This document shows positions 42,220 through 49,048 of a stretch of DNA of 64,000 nucleotides, piece by piece. How positions within the stretch are numbered: position 1 is the first letter of the stretch; each line of letters starts with the position of its first letter. The stretch covers positions 1 to 64,000 of the forward strand of contig CAIYVX010000044.1 in NCBI GenBank assembly GCA_903929765.1. Reading direction: 5' to 3'. The notes below the pieces were generated by a model. It did not search any database. It was not told the origin of the DNA and saw nothing but the letters and a program-made list of their open reading frames with translations. The stretch comes from an uncultured Planctomycetia bacterium. Lineage in GTDB: Bacteria; Planctomycetota; Phycisphaerae; FEN-1346; JAACEH01. A program made the translations under genes and the position numbers.

Positions 42220-43782
42220 ATGGCGGGAACTAATGGCGTGCGGCACACCCTCACCAGAATGTCCGTGATAACGGCGCTGCTGACGGGGTTGTTGGCCTCG
42301 GCGGCGCTGGGGGCCGACAACTACGTCCAGCGGGGGTACACGGCGGCAGGGAACAGCTACGTCACACCGCCGGTCTACCCCGACGGCAGTTCCCTGTCGC
42401 CGCCGACGATCACTGCGCCACGATTCACTGTAACCGGGTATAACCTGATCGGCCAAGCAGTCCCGGCGGTGGCGAATGAGCGGATTTTTGTGCTGGGCTA
42501 TAACGCGGCACACACCAGCAATTCCCTGCTGGCCTTCAGCGAGATCGACGGCCATCTGCTCTGGGCGACGGCCCTGCCGCTGGAAAACTTCGGCTACTAC
42601 AGCCGCTCGTCGCCGACGGTGGACCTGGCGGACAACCTGGTGCTGATGGCCTGCGGGGGCGACGGCACGGGCCTCGTGCCGAGCGTGATGACGGCGATAG
42701 ATATGACTACTGGTGCGATTTCGTGGCAGACGTCTCTGAGTTTCAACCCGATCATTAATTCCTGTATCTGCGTGACCAACTCACTAGGCCTGGTGGGCGA
42801 TGTCGAACCGAAGAACAGCATGATCATCCCCAGCCTGTTTGCAGTCCACCTCGACGGGCCAAATGTGGGGAAAATCGCCTGGAAAACGACACTGGCCGGA
42901 ATGTGGGGCGGCCAGGCGGCCTTCTGTGCCCAGACTAACGAACTCATCACGACGGACGAAGGTAGTTGCGGGGGTTATCTGCGGCAGTTCAGCCTGGGCG
43001 GCGCGGCAGGTTGGGTCTATGCTCTGCCCGAGGCCGGGCAGTATTATACCTTGCAGTCCTACGGCAGCTTCTATTCCGGCCTGGCCGTGGATGGCGGACT
43101 GGCCTACGTCGCAAGCTACAATTTCACCGTGCTCAACGGCCAGAACAACAGCCAACTGGCCTGCGTCGATGCGGCGACGGGGGCGGTCAATTGGACGGCG
43201 TCGTGCGAACGCACGGACGCGGTGCCAGTCGTGACGCCGGGACTGGTGATTCTGTGCGGCGGCGTCTATGATCTGAACGGGTTTCCGCCCTACGGAAGCC
43301 TGCCCAAAGTCCAGGTCTACAACAAGACGACGGGGGCGTTGTCGTGGACCTGGACGGGCCATGGCGCCTGGACGGTGCAGCCGGTAGTGGTGGGCAACGT
43401 GCTGTACCTGGGCGACCTGAACGCCAGCCTGTCATCCAACGCCCCGTGCCTCAGCTTTTCGGCCCTCGACCTGACCAAACAGCCGACCGATGCGGGATTC
43501 GTCATCAGCCGTTACCAGGGCGCGGGGAGCAGTCCGTCGTATGCGAATGGCAGCATCTATACCATTGGAGCGAACGGCTTGTACGCCTTCGGGCCGGTCT
43601 GGGGCGACATCAACGGCGACGGCGTGGCGGACGGCAACGACCTGGCGATTCTCAACGCGCGGCTCAACGGGCTGTCAACTGCCTACACCGAAGCCCAGTG
43701 CGACGTGAACCACGACGGCGTGGTGACGACGGCGGATCGGGTGATGCTGAGGAAGATTATGAATGGGGTGGCGGGGCCGTAG
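42220..43782 (+). CDS. Secreted PQQ-like beta-propeller protein with dockerin domain
   Basis: A 520-residue exported protein. A signal peptide (about 1-33) leads to a propeller built of PQQ/YVTN-like blades (LLAFSEIDGHLLWATALP, VMTAIDMTTGAISWQTSL, LACVDAATGAVNWTASC, VQVYNKTTGALSWTWTG). The C-terminus has a type I dockerin with two calcium loops (GDINGDGVADGNDLAIL and CDVNHDGVVTTADRVML). AAAGG lies 9 bases before the ATG, which is 5 bases past the PEP-CTERM stop, so translation is probably coupled. Blade count (perhaps seven or eight) was not fixed. Since BtuG, the Bacteroidetes B12-capturing lipoprotein, is also a propeller, a cobamide-binding role is a reasonable guess; a dehydrogenase role is less likely as no PQQ site is obvious. 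Confidence 0.85.
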   Translation: MAGTNGVRHTLTRMSVITALLTGLLASAALGADNYVQRGYTAAGNSYVTPPVYPDGSSLSPPTITAPRFTVTGYNLIGQAVPAVANERIFVLGYNAAHTSNSLLAFSEIDGHLLWATALPLENFGYYSRSSPTVDLADNLVLMACGGDGTGLVPSVMTAIDMTTGAISWQTSLSFNPIINSCICVTNSLGLVGDVEPKNSMIIPSLFAVHLDGPNVGKIAWKTTLAGMWGGQAAFCAQTNELITTDEGSCGGYLRQFSLGGAAGWVYALPEAGQYYTLQSYGSFYSGLAVDGGLAYVASYNFTVLNGQNNSQLACVDAATGAVNWTASCERTDAVPVVTPGLVILCGGVYDLNGFPPYGSLPKVQVYNKTTGALSWTWTGHGAWTVQPVVVGNVLYLGDLNASLSSNAPCLSFSALDLTKQPTDAGFVISRYQGAGSSPSYANGSIYTIGANGLYAFGPVWGDINGDGVADGNDLAILNARLNGLSTAYTEAQCDVNHDGVVTTADRVMLRKIMNGVAGP

Positions 43783-44049
43783 GAACTGTCTTGGGAAGCG
43801 TACCAGAGCGAAGCCACACGGAAACAGCTAATATCGAATATCCAACACTCAATATCCAATCATGAAGTGCAGATTCCGTACGAGCGGTTACGACGAAAAA
43901 CAGAACAACACCCTCGCCCTACCCTCTCCCGTCAAGGGAGAGGGGTGAAGAAGCAACAACCGGCCGTCGAACAGTCTCCCTTCATGGCCACGCTGCGCGT
44001 GACCATGCCACCCACCGTTATTGGCAGGCCAAGAAAAAACAACAACAAT
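43783..44049. repeat. Last repeat mosaic of the window
   Basis: TAATATCGAATATCCAACAC-type tract ending ATCATGAAG (43833-43866), A-family element (43908-43950) and C-family hairpin variant CATGGCCACGC TGC GCGTGACCATG (43983-44013). No member of these families was found beyond this point. Confidence 0.75.
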
Positions 44050-44853
44050 TCATAACTGTTCAATTCGCGGCAGGACGACCGGGCGGCCGTCGGGGCGGAG
44101 GGTCACGTCGGCGTCGATTTCGTAGACTTCGCGGACTTTGGCGGCGGTGAGGACTTCGGCGGGCGGGCCGGCGGCGACGACGCGGCCGGCGCACAAGAGG
44201 ACGAGGCGGTCGCAAAAAGCAGCGGCGACGTTGAGGTCGTGGCCGACGCAGAGGCAGGAGCGGCGCTCGGCGCGGGCCAGGTCGCGGAGCAGGCGGTAGA
44301 GTTCGTACTGGTGGCGGAGGTCGAGGAAGCTGGCGGGTTCGTCGAGGATGAGGAGCCGGGCTTCCTGGGCCAGGGCGCGGGCGAGCATGACGCGCTGGCG
44401 TTCGCCGCCGGAAAGCTCGTCGAGAAAAAGGTCGGCGAAAGCGGCGGCATCGACGCGGTCGAGGGCGGCGCGGGCGCGGGCCAGGTCGGCGGCGGATTCA
44501 AAACCCATGGCGCCCTGGTGCGGGCTGCGGCCCATGAGGACGGTCTCGAGGACGGTGAAGGCGAAGGCCGGGCGGTTTTCCTGCGGCAGGTAGGCGACGC
44601 GGCGGGCGTAGTCGCGGAGGCGGTAGTCCCCTGCCCTGCGACCGTCGATGAAGATTTCTCCGGCGGCGGGCGGGAGGAGCCGCATGGCCAGCTTGACGAG
44701 CGTGCTCTTGCCGGACCCGTTGGGGCCGAGGAGGCCGACGAATTCGCCCGGGGCGACGGAGAAGTTGACGCCGGAGAGGGCGAAGCGGCCCTGGCCGTAG
44801 GTGAAGCCGAGGTCGCGGACTTCGAGAGCGTTGGGCGCGGCGGGCGCGGTCAT
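44050..44853 (-). CDS. btuD: ABC transporter ATP-binding protein (BtuD/FecE type)
   Basis: A 267-residue ATPase: Walker A GPNGSGKS (43-50), signature LSGGERQRVMLARAL, Walker B LLILDEPASFLDL and the H-loop GHD. The sequence belongs to the iron-siderophore/cobalamin importer branch. The ATG overlaps the btuC stop by four bases (ATGA), so the subunits are translationally coupled. Assignment to cobalamin rather than siderophore or haem rests on the neighbouring riboswitches and the CobW gene. Confidence 0.88.
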   Translation of the reverse strand: MTAPAAPNALEVRDLGFTYGQGRFALSGVNFSVAPGEFVGLLGPNGSGKSTLVKLAMRLLPPAAGEIFIDGRRAGDYRLRDYARRVAYLPQENRPAFAFTVLETVLMGRSPHQGAMGFESAADLARARAALDRVDAAAFADLFLDELSGGERQRVMLARALAQEARLLILDEPASFLDLRHQYELYRLLRDLARAERRSCLCVGHDLNVAAAFCDRLVLLCAGRVVAAGPPAEVLTAAKVREVYEIDADVTLRPDGRPVVLPRIEQL

Positions 44854-45887
44854 GGCGCGGCTCCTTGCGGGGTGCGGCTGCGGCGCATCAGGAGGATGAA
44901 GAACGGCACGCCGCAGAGGGCGGTGACGACGCCGACGGGCAGGCCGCCGACGAGATTGTAGGGGACGAGTTGGACGAGGCGGTCGCCGATCATGAGGAAG
45001 ATGGCCCCACCGAAGATCGAGAGCGGGACGAGGAGGCGGTGATCGGAGCCGAAAATCATTCGCAATAAGTGCGGCACGATCAGACCGACGAAACCGATGG
45101 GTCCGGCGAGGCTGACGGAGACGCCGGCCAGGAGCGAGGCGACGACGAAGGCCGAGCGACGGCGGCGCTCGACGTGGAGGCCGAGGCTGGCGGCCACGTC
45201 TTCGCCGAAGGAGAGGAGGTTGAAACCGGCAGCCTGGTAGACGAAGACGGCCAGGCCGGCGAGGATGACCAGGGCGGCGACGGCGAGTTCGCCCCAACGG
45301 GCCCGGAGGCTGCCGAGGCCGCCCATGAGCCAGTAGATGATTTCGTTGCGGAGGCGGTCGCCGGCGAGGGCGGCCGTGAGCATGATGGCGGCGCCGAAGA
45401 AGGCGTTGACGATGACGCCGGTGAGGATGAGGCGGTAGGGATCGAGGCGACCGTGGCGCTGGGCGATGAGGTAGACGGCGCCGACGGTGACCAGGGCCAT
45501 GAGGAACCCGGCGAGGCCGGCGGCGCTGAGGGTGAGGCCGAGGGCGGGAATGGTGAAAGTGAGGCAGGAGACGGGCAGGAGCACGGTAGCGAGAATGACG
45601 CCGAGCGACGCTCCGCCGGAGACGCCGAGGATGTAGGGTTCGGCGAGGGGGTTGCGGAGCAGGGCCTGAAAGGCGACGCCGCTGGCGGCCAGGGCGGCGC
45701 CGACCAGAGCGGCGGTGAGGGTGCGTTCGAGGCGGCTGGAGAGAATCTGGTTGAAGGCGTCGGGCTGCGAGTCGCGGAGTTGCCAGATGTTTTCGGCCCC
45801 GACGACGAGCGAAAAGCCGGCGACGGCGAGCCAGAGGACGGCGGCCGCAGCGAGGATGAGAAAATAGCGGCGGACGGTGAAGCTCAT
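44850..45887 (-). CDS. btuC: FecCD-family permease (BtuC type)
   Basis: Inner-membrane permease of 345 residues with about ten helices and family motifs NPLAEPYILGVSGGASLG, GVIVNAFFGA, WLMGGLGS and the C-terminal GFVGLIVPHLLRMIFGSDHR. It forms the channel for a corrinoid or iron chelate. It overlaps the genes on both sides by four bases, so btuF, btuC and btuD form a single translationally coupled unit. Confidence 0.9.
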   Translation of the reverse strand: MSFTVRRYFLILAAAAVLWLAVAGFSLVVGAENIWQLRDSQPDAFNQILSSRLERTLTAALVGAALAASGVAFQALLRNPLAEPYILGVSGGASLGVILATVLLPVSCLTFTIPALGLTLSAAGLAGFLMALVTVGAVYLIAQRHGRLDPYRLILTGVIVNAFFGAAIMLTAALAGDRLRNEIIYWLMGGLGSLRARWGELAVAALVILAGLAVFVYQAAGFNLLSFGEDVAASLGLHVERRRRSAFVVASLLAGVSVSLAGPIGFVGLIVPHLLRMIFGSDHRLLVPLSIFGGAIFLMIGDRLVQLVPYNLVGGLPVGVVTALCGVPFFILLMRRSRTPQGAAP

Positions 45888-46798
45888 TTGGCGGCGTTCT
45901 CCAACTTGGCGGCGCGGTCGGGGTGCAGCGTGGCCAGCAAGAGCCGCGCGGCTTCGCCCATGCGCGGGCCGGGCATGGTCAGGTAGGGCTGACGGAGGAC
46001 ATAGACGTGCCCGGATTTGACGGCGGGGATGGATTGCCAGCGGCTCCAGGCGGCGCGGTAGTGTTCATCGGACTGGCCGGGGTCGATGTCGCCGGGGGCG
46101 CTGATGATAATGACCTCGGGTTGCCAGGTGACGACGGTTTCGATGCTGGCGGCGTGGTAGCTGTCGGTGGAAACGACGTTGCGACCGCCGGCCAGGGTGA
46201 GCATCTGGTCGAGAAAAGTGCCGCGACCGACGGCGCGGATTTCGGCCCCGCCGCCGATGGTGTCGGGAAAAGTGATGAGCGTGGCGACGGGGTCAGTGCC
46301 GCTTGCGGCTTCGCGGACAGCGGCGAGTTCGGCGGTGAGACGAGCGGTTAATGTTTTGGCGGCAGGTTCGACGCCGAGTTCGCGGCCGAGGAGGTCGATC
46401 ACGGCGTAGACATCGTCGACGGTTTCGATGTGCGGCGCGAGGGGGCGGATGCCGGCGGCGGTGAGGCGGTCGGCGGACTGAACGCGGGTGTGGAAGACGA
46501 TGAGGTCGGGCTTGAGGACGAGCAGGCGTTCGAGGTCAACATTGAGGGCGTCGCCGACGACGGGGAGAGCGAGGGCGGCGGGCGGATAGAGGCAATAGCG
46601 GGAGCGTCCGACGACGCGGTCGCCGACGCCGAGGGCGAAAAGGGTTTCGGTGACGCTGGGCACGAGGCTGACGACGGTGCGCAGGGCGGGCGGCTTGGCG
46701 GGTTGGGCCGGCAGCGCTGCGGAGTCGTGGCGACAGCCCGCGAGCGCAAAAAGAACCAAGGCAAGGCAGGTGATGATGTAACGGTGCGGCCGGATCAT
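45884..46798 (-). CDS. btuF: Periplasmic corrinoid-binding lipoprotein (BtuF type)
   Basis: A 304-residue solute-binding protein: signal sequence with lipobox LAGC (C22), then VSLVPSVTETLFALGVGDRVVGRSRYC, a BtuF/FhuD-like class III fold, and RWQSIPAVKSGHVYVL near the end. The VSLVPSVTETLFALG start is closest to cobalamin-binding members as I know them. No Shine-Dalgarno is present. A TTGACA-17-TAGACT promoter places transcription start on the ATG itself, so the mRNA is probably leaderless. No riboswitch lies in front of this operon. Confidence 0.85.
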   Translation of the reverse strand: MIRPHRYIITCLALVLFALAGCRHDSAALPAQPAKPPALRTVVSLVPSVTETLFALGVGDRVVGRSRYCLYPPAALALPVVGDALNVDLERLLVLKPDLIVFHTRVQSADRLTAAGIRPLAPHIETVDDVYAVIDLLGRELGVEPAAKTLTARLTAELAAVREAASGTDPVATLITFPDTIGGGAEIRAVGRGTFLDQMLTLAGGRNVVSTDSYHAASIETVVTWQPEVIIISAPGDIDPGQSDEHYRAAWSRWQSIPAVKSGHVYVLRQPYLTMPGPRMGEAARLLLATLHPDRAAKLENAAK

Positions 46799-46804
46799 GG
46801 CTAG

Positions 46805-46833
46805 AGTCTAAGAAGCGTGGGGAAGAATGTCAA
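46805..46833 (-). promoter_or_regulatory. Leaderless promoter of btuFCD
   Basis: TTGACA (46833-46828), 17 bases, TAGACT (46810-46805); the A of the btuF ATG (46798) is 7 bases after the -10 box. The -35 overlaps the 11-base palindrome GTCAAATTGAC (46829-46839), a possible operator. Confidence 0.72.
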
Positions 46834-46871
46834 ATTGACTTTGGGGCGACGAAGACAGCGAGAATAAATCC

Positions 46872-46899
46872 TTGACGATTTGGCGGGCTGCGATAGACT
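46872..46899 (+). promoter_or_regulatory. Near-leaderless promoter of the padR-osmC-cobW operon
   Basis: TTGACG (46872-46877), 16 bases, TAGACT (46894-46899); the ATG at 46908 begins 9 bases after the -10 box and has no ribosome site. The -10 sequence is the same as that of the divergent btuF promoter. Confidence 0.62.
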
Positions 46900-46907
46900 A
46901 TGCGACC

Positions 46908-47387
46908 ATGTCTACTACCAGAGCAAAACGGATAGTTAAACTCCTGGAATGTCCGTGTACCGGCCGGAACCTGGACAAGCTGATTCAGCCGGCGGTGCTG
47001 GCCCTGCTGGCCGGAGAGTCGATGCACGGCTACCGGCTGGTGCAGCGGCTGGGGCGGATGTCGATGTTCAAAGGACACGAGCCGGACACGACCGGGGTTT
47101 ACCGGTTCCTCAAGGCCATGGAAAAGCGCGGGCTGGTCGCGTCGGCCTGGGATCTTTCGGCGAGCGGGCCGGCCAAGCGGTGCTTCGAGTTGACAGCCAC
47201 GGGGCGAAAGTGCCTGGCGCTGTGGGGTACGACGCTCACGGATTATCAGAAGCAGGTGGGCGAACTGACGAAGGCCGTGCGAGCGGCGGCCGGGCGAACG
47301 GGACGATCAGGCGGGCGCACGCAGAAACGGACCGCGTGTTGCGCTTCAAAGAAAATGGTCCGAAAAGGGAGAACCGATAATGGGTGA
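46908..47387 (+). CDS. PadR-family transcriptional regulator
   Basis: A 159-residue regulator with a PadR winged helix (about 17-90: NLDKLIQPAVLALLAGESMHGYRLVQRL, YRFLKAMEKRGLV). An N-terminal CPCTGRN motif precedes the domain, and a basic Cys-containing tail (CCASKK) follows; these cysteines could sense metal or redox state. A TTG start 36 bases upstream is possible but falls inside the -35 box. It overlaps the next gene by 8 bases and is divergent from btuFCD, so control of both units is plausible, with the ligand unknown. Confidence 0.8.
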   Translation: MSTTRAKRIVKLLECPCTGRNLDKLIQPAVLALLAGESMHGYRLVQRLGRMSMFKGHEPDTTGVYRFLKAMEKRGLVASAWDLSASGPAKRCFELTATGRKCLALWGTTLTDYQKQVGELTKAVRAAAGRTGRSGGRTQKRTACCASKKMVRKGRTDNG

Positions 47388-47826
47388 GAAGAAGTCTGAG
47401 TGTTGTTCGGCGGGAACTGCCGGGCAGCCGGTGATGCAGGTGGTCTATGACCGGAACGTGCATACGGTGGCCTCGCACCGGCCCCTGAAGGCGACCATCC
47501 CGCTGGAGGGTTGCAGCGCTTTCGGCGGAAAAGGCGCCGACCTGAATCCGATTGATCTTATGGCGATGGGTGTGGCCAGTTGCCTGATGATCGTCATGGG
47601 CAAGACGGCGGAAGCCGAGAAACTGGACATCGTCGGAGCGAAGGCCGACGTCAGTTACGACCTGGTCAATTACCGCATCGCCGAGATCAAGGTGGCCATT
47701 TACCTGCCGAAGAAACTGTCGCCGGCGGAGCAGACGAAACTGGAGACGGCCAGCAAGAAGTGCCCGGTTTATCTGGCCATTCATCCCGACGTCAAGGTGA
47801 CGGTGAACTACGTCTGGCCGAAGTAG
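47380..47826 (+). CDS. OsmC-family protein
   Basis: A 148-residue OsmC/Ohr-like protein. The two redox cysteines are present: C68 in MAMGVASCLM and C128 in ASKKCPVYL, with the arginine-like region in RNVHTVASHRP. Such proteins reduce organic hydroperoxides, or in other subfamilies have unclear thiol chemistry. An extra N-terminal CC pair (ECCSAG) may bind metal. It overlaps padR by 8 bases and is followed after 35 bases by the CobW-family gene, so the three form an operon. Confidence 0.85.
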   Translation: MGEKKSECCSAGTAGQPVMQVVYDRNVHTVASHRPLKATIPLEGCSAFGGKGADLNPIDLMAMGVASCLMIVMGKTAEAEKLDIVGAKADVSYDLVNYRIAEIKVAIYLPKKLSPAEQTKLETASKKCPVYLAIHPDVKVTVNYVWPK

Positions 47827-47861
47827 CCTGAACGGGCGGGACAGTCAAAGGCGGTCATGGG

Positions 47862-48983
47862 ATGAGCAAAGTCACAGTCATTCTGGTGGGCGGGTTTCTG
47901 GGAGCGGGCAAGACGACGCTGCTCTGGGAGGCGGCGAAACGTCTGGCGGCGCGCGGTCTGCGGGCGGGGTTGATCACGAACGATCAGGCGCCGGACCTGG
48001 TCGATTCGGGACTGCTGGCGCACCAGGGCCTGGCGGTGCAGGAAGTGGCCGGAAGCTGCTTCTGCTGCAACTTTCCGGGGCTGATCAAGGCGGCGGAGAA
48101 CTTGCGGGGAGAAGGTCGGGCCGACGTTTTGCTGGCCGAGCCGGTGGGCAGTTGCACCGACCTGTCGGCGACGGTGCTTCAGCCGCTGAAGGCTTATTAT
48201 GGCGAGAACCTGCGGGTGGCGCCGTACTCGGTGCTGGTCGATCCGGCGCGGGTGCGGGTGCTGGCGGAGCCGCGCGGCGGGGACGAGTTTGCGGCGAACG
48301 TGCAATACATTTTCCGCAAACAACTCGAAGAGGCCGACACAATTGTGCTGAACAAGGCCGACCTGTTGTCGGGGGCGGAGGCGGCGCAACTCAAAGCGGT
48401 GTTGCGCGATCAATTTCCTGGTCGGCGGGTGCTGGCGGTCTCGGCGCTGACGGGCGAGGGGCTTGACGAGTGGCTGGACGGAGCGCTGGGCGGCGCGCCG
48501 GCGGGAGAGCGGATTGTGGCGGTGGATTACCAGGTTTACGCCGAGGGCGAGGCGGCGCTGGGCTGGCTGAACGCATCGGTGACGCTACATGCGGCGGAAG
48601 CGGTGGATTGGCGGGCGTTCTGCGAAGAACTCATGGCCGACATGCAGCGGCGGTTGGAGGCGGCGCAGGCGGCCATCGCCCATTTGAAACTGCTGCTGAC
48701 CGCGCCGTCGGGCTACCTGGCGGCAAACCTGACGAGCAGCGCCGGTCGGCCGGAGGTGCGCGGCAGCGTGCGGCCGGAGAACGAAGCCCTGTTGACGATC
48801 AACGCCCGGGTGCAGAGCGATCCGACGATGCTGCAACATGTGGTGACGGAATCTTTGGTGTCCGTCTGCGGCAACCGGATCAGTCCGCGGATCAAACGTC
48901 TGGCCTGTTTCGCCCCAGCCCCGCCGCGGCCGACGCATCGGTTCGAGCAGGTGGCCGGGCCACAGTCCGGCGGTCGGGACTGA
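47862..48983 (+). CDS. CobW-family (COG0523) GTPase
   Basis: A 373-residue G3E GTPase: Walker A GGFLGAGKTT (10-19), metal-binding CxCC (C67, C69, C70 in SCFCCNF) and G4 NKADL, and a C-terminal region with histidines. COG0523 proteins act as metal chaperones (Zn, Co) or in cobalamin synthesis and nitrile hydratase assembly. Position beside a corrinoid importer and cobalamin riboswitches favours a cobalt/corrinoid role. The GLITNDQAPDLVDSG stretch differs from CobW proper (NExGxxGxD), so a distinct subfamily is likely. Confidence 0.85.
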   Translation: MSKVTVILVGGFLGAGKTTLLWEAAKRLAARGLRAGLITNDQAPDLVDSGLLAHQGLAVQEVAGSCFCCNFPGLIKAAENLRGEGRADVLLAEPVGSCTDLSATVLQPLKAYYGENLRVAPYSVLVDPARVRVLAEPRGGDEFAANVQYIFRKQLEEADTIVLNKADLLSGAEAAQLKAVLRDQFPGRRVLAVSALTGEGLDEWLDGALGGAPAGERIVAVDYQVYAEGEAALGWLNASVTLHAAEAVDWRAFCEELMADMQRRLEAAQAAIAHLKLLLTAPSGYLAANLTSSAGRPEVRGSVRPENEALLTINARVQSDPTMLQHVVTESLVSVCGNRISPRIKRLACFAPAPPRPTHRFEQVAGPQSGGRD

Positions 48984-49048
48984 CTTTTTAGCCACATGGG
49001 CATAATCCGCCAGCATCCCCGAGAGTAAATACGACAGCTTTCCTGACT

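Noticed and set aside
42220-43782. PQQ-dependent alcohol dehydrogenase
   Set aside because: The propeller blades resemble PQQ repeats, but no catalytic Asp/Glu-Ca site or haem domain is evident and the protein ends in a dockerin.
1-44049. CRISPR array as an explanation of the recurring repeats
   Set aside because: Copies are scattered singly between genes, differ in arms, and have no regular spacers or cas genes.
1-44049. Ordinary rho-independent terminators as the explanation of the spacer hairpins
   Set aside because: The hairpins lack T-tracts on either strand in most copies, keep one orientation irrespective of gene direction, and occur upstream of genes and inside mutL as well as downstream.
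46799-46907. A third cobalamin riboswitch in front of btuFCD
   Set aside because: The intergenic region is only 109 bases and shows no B12 box; both transcripts appear leaderless.
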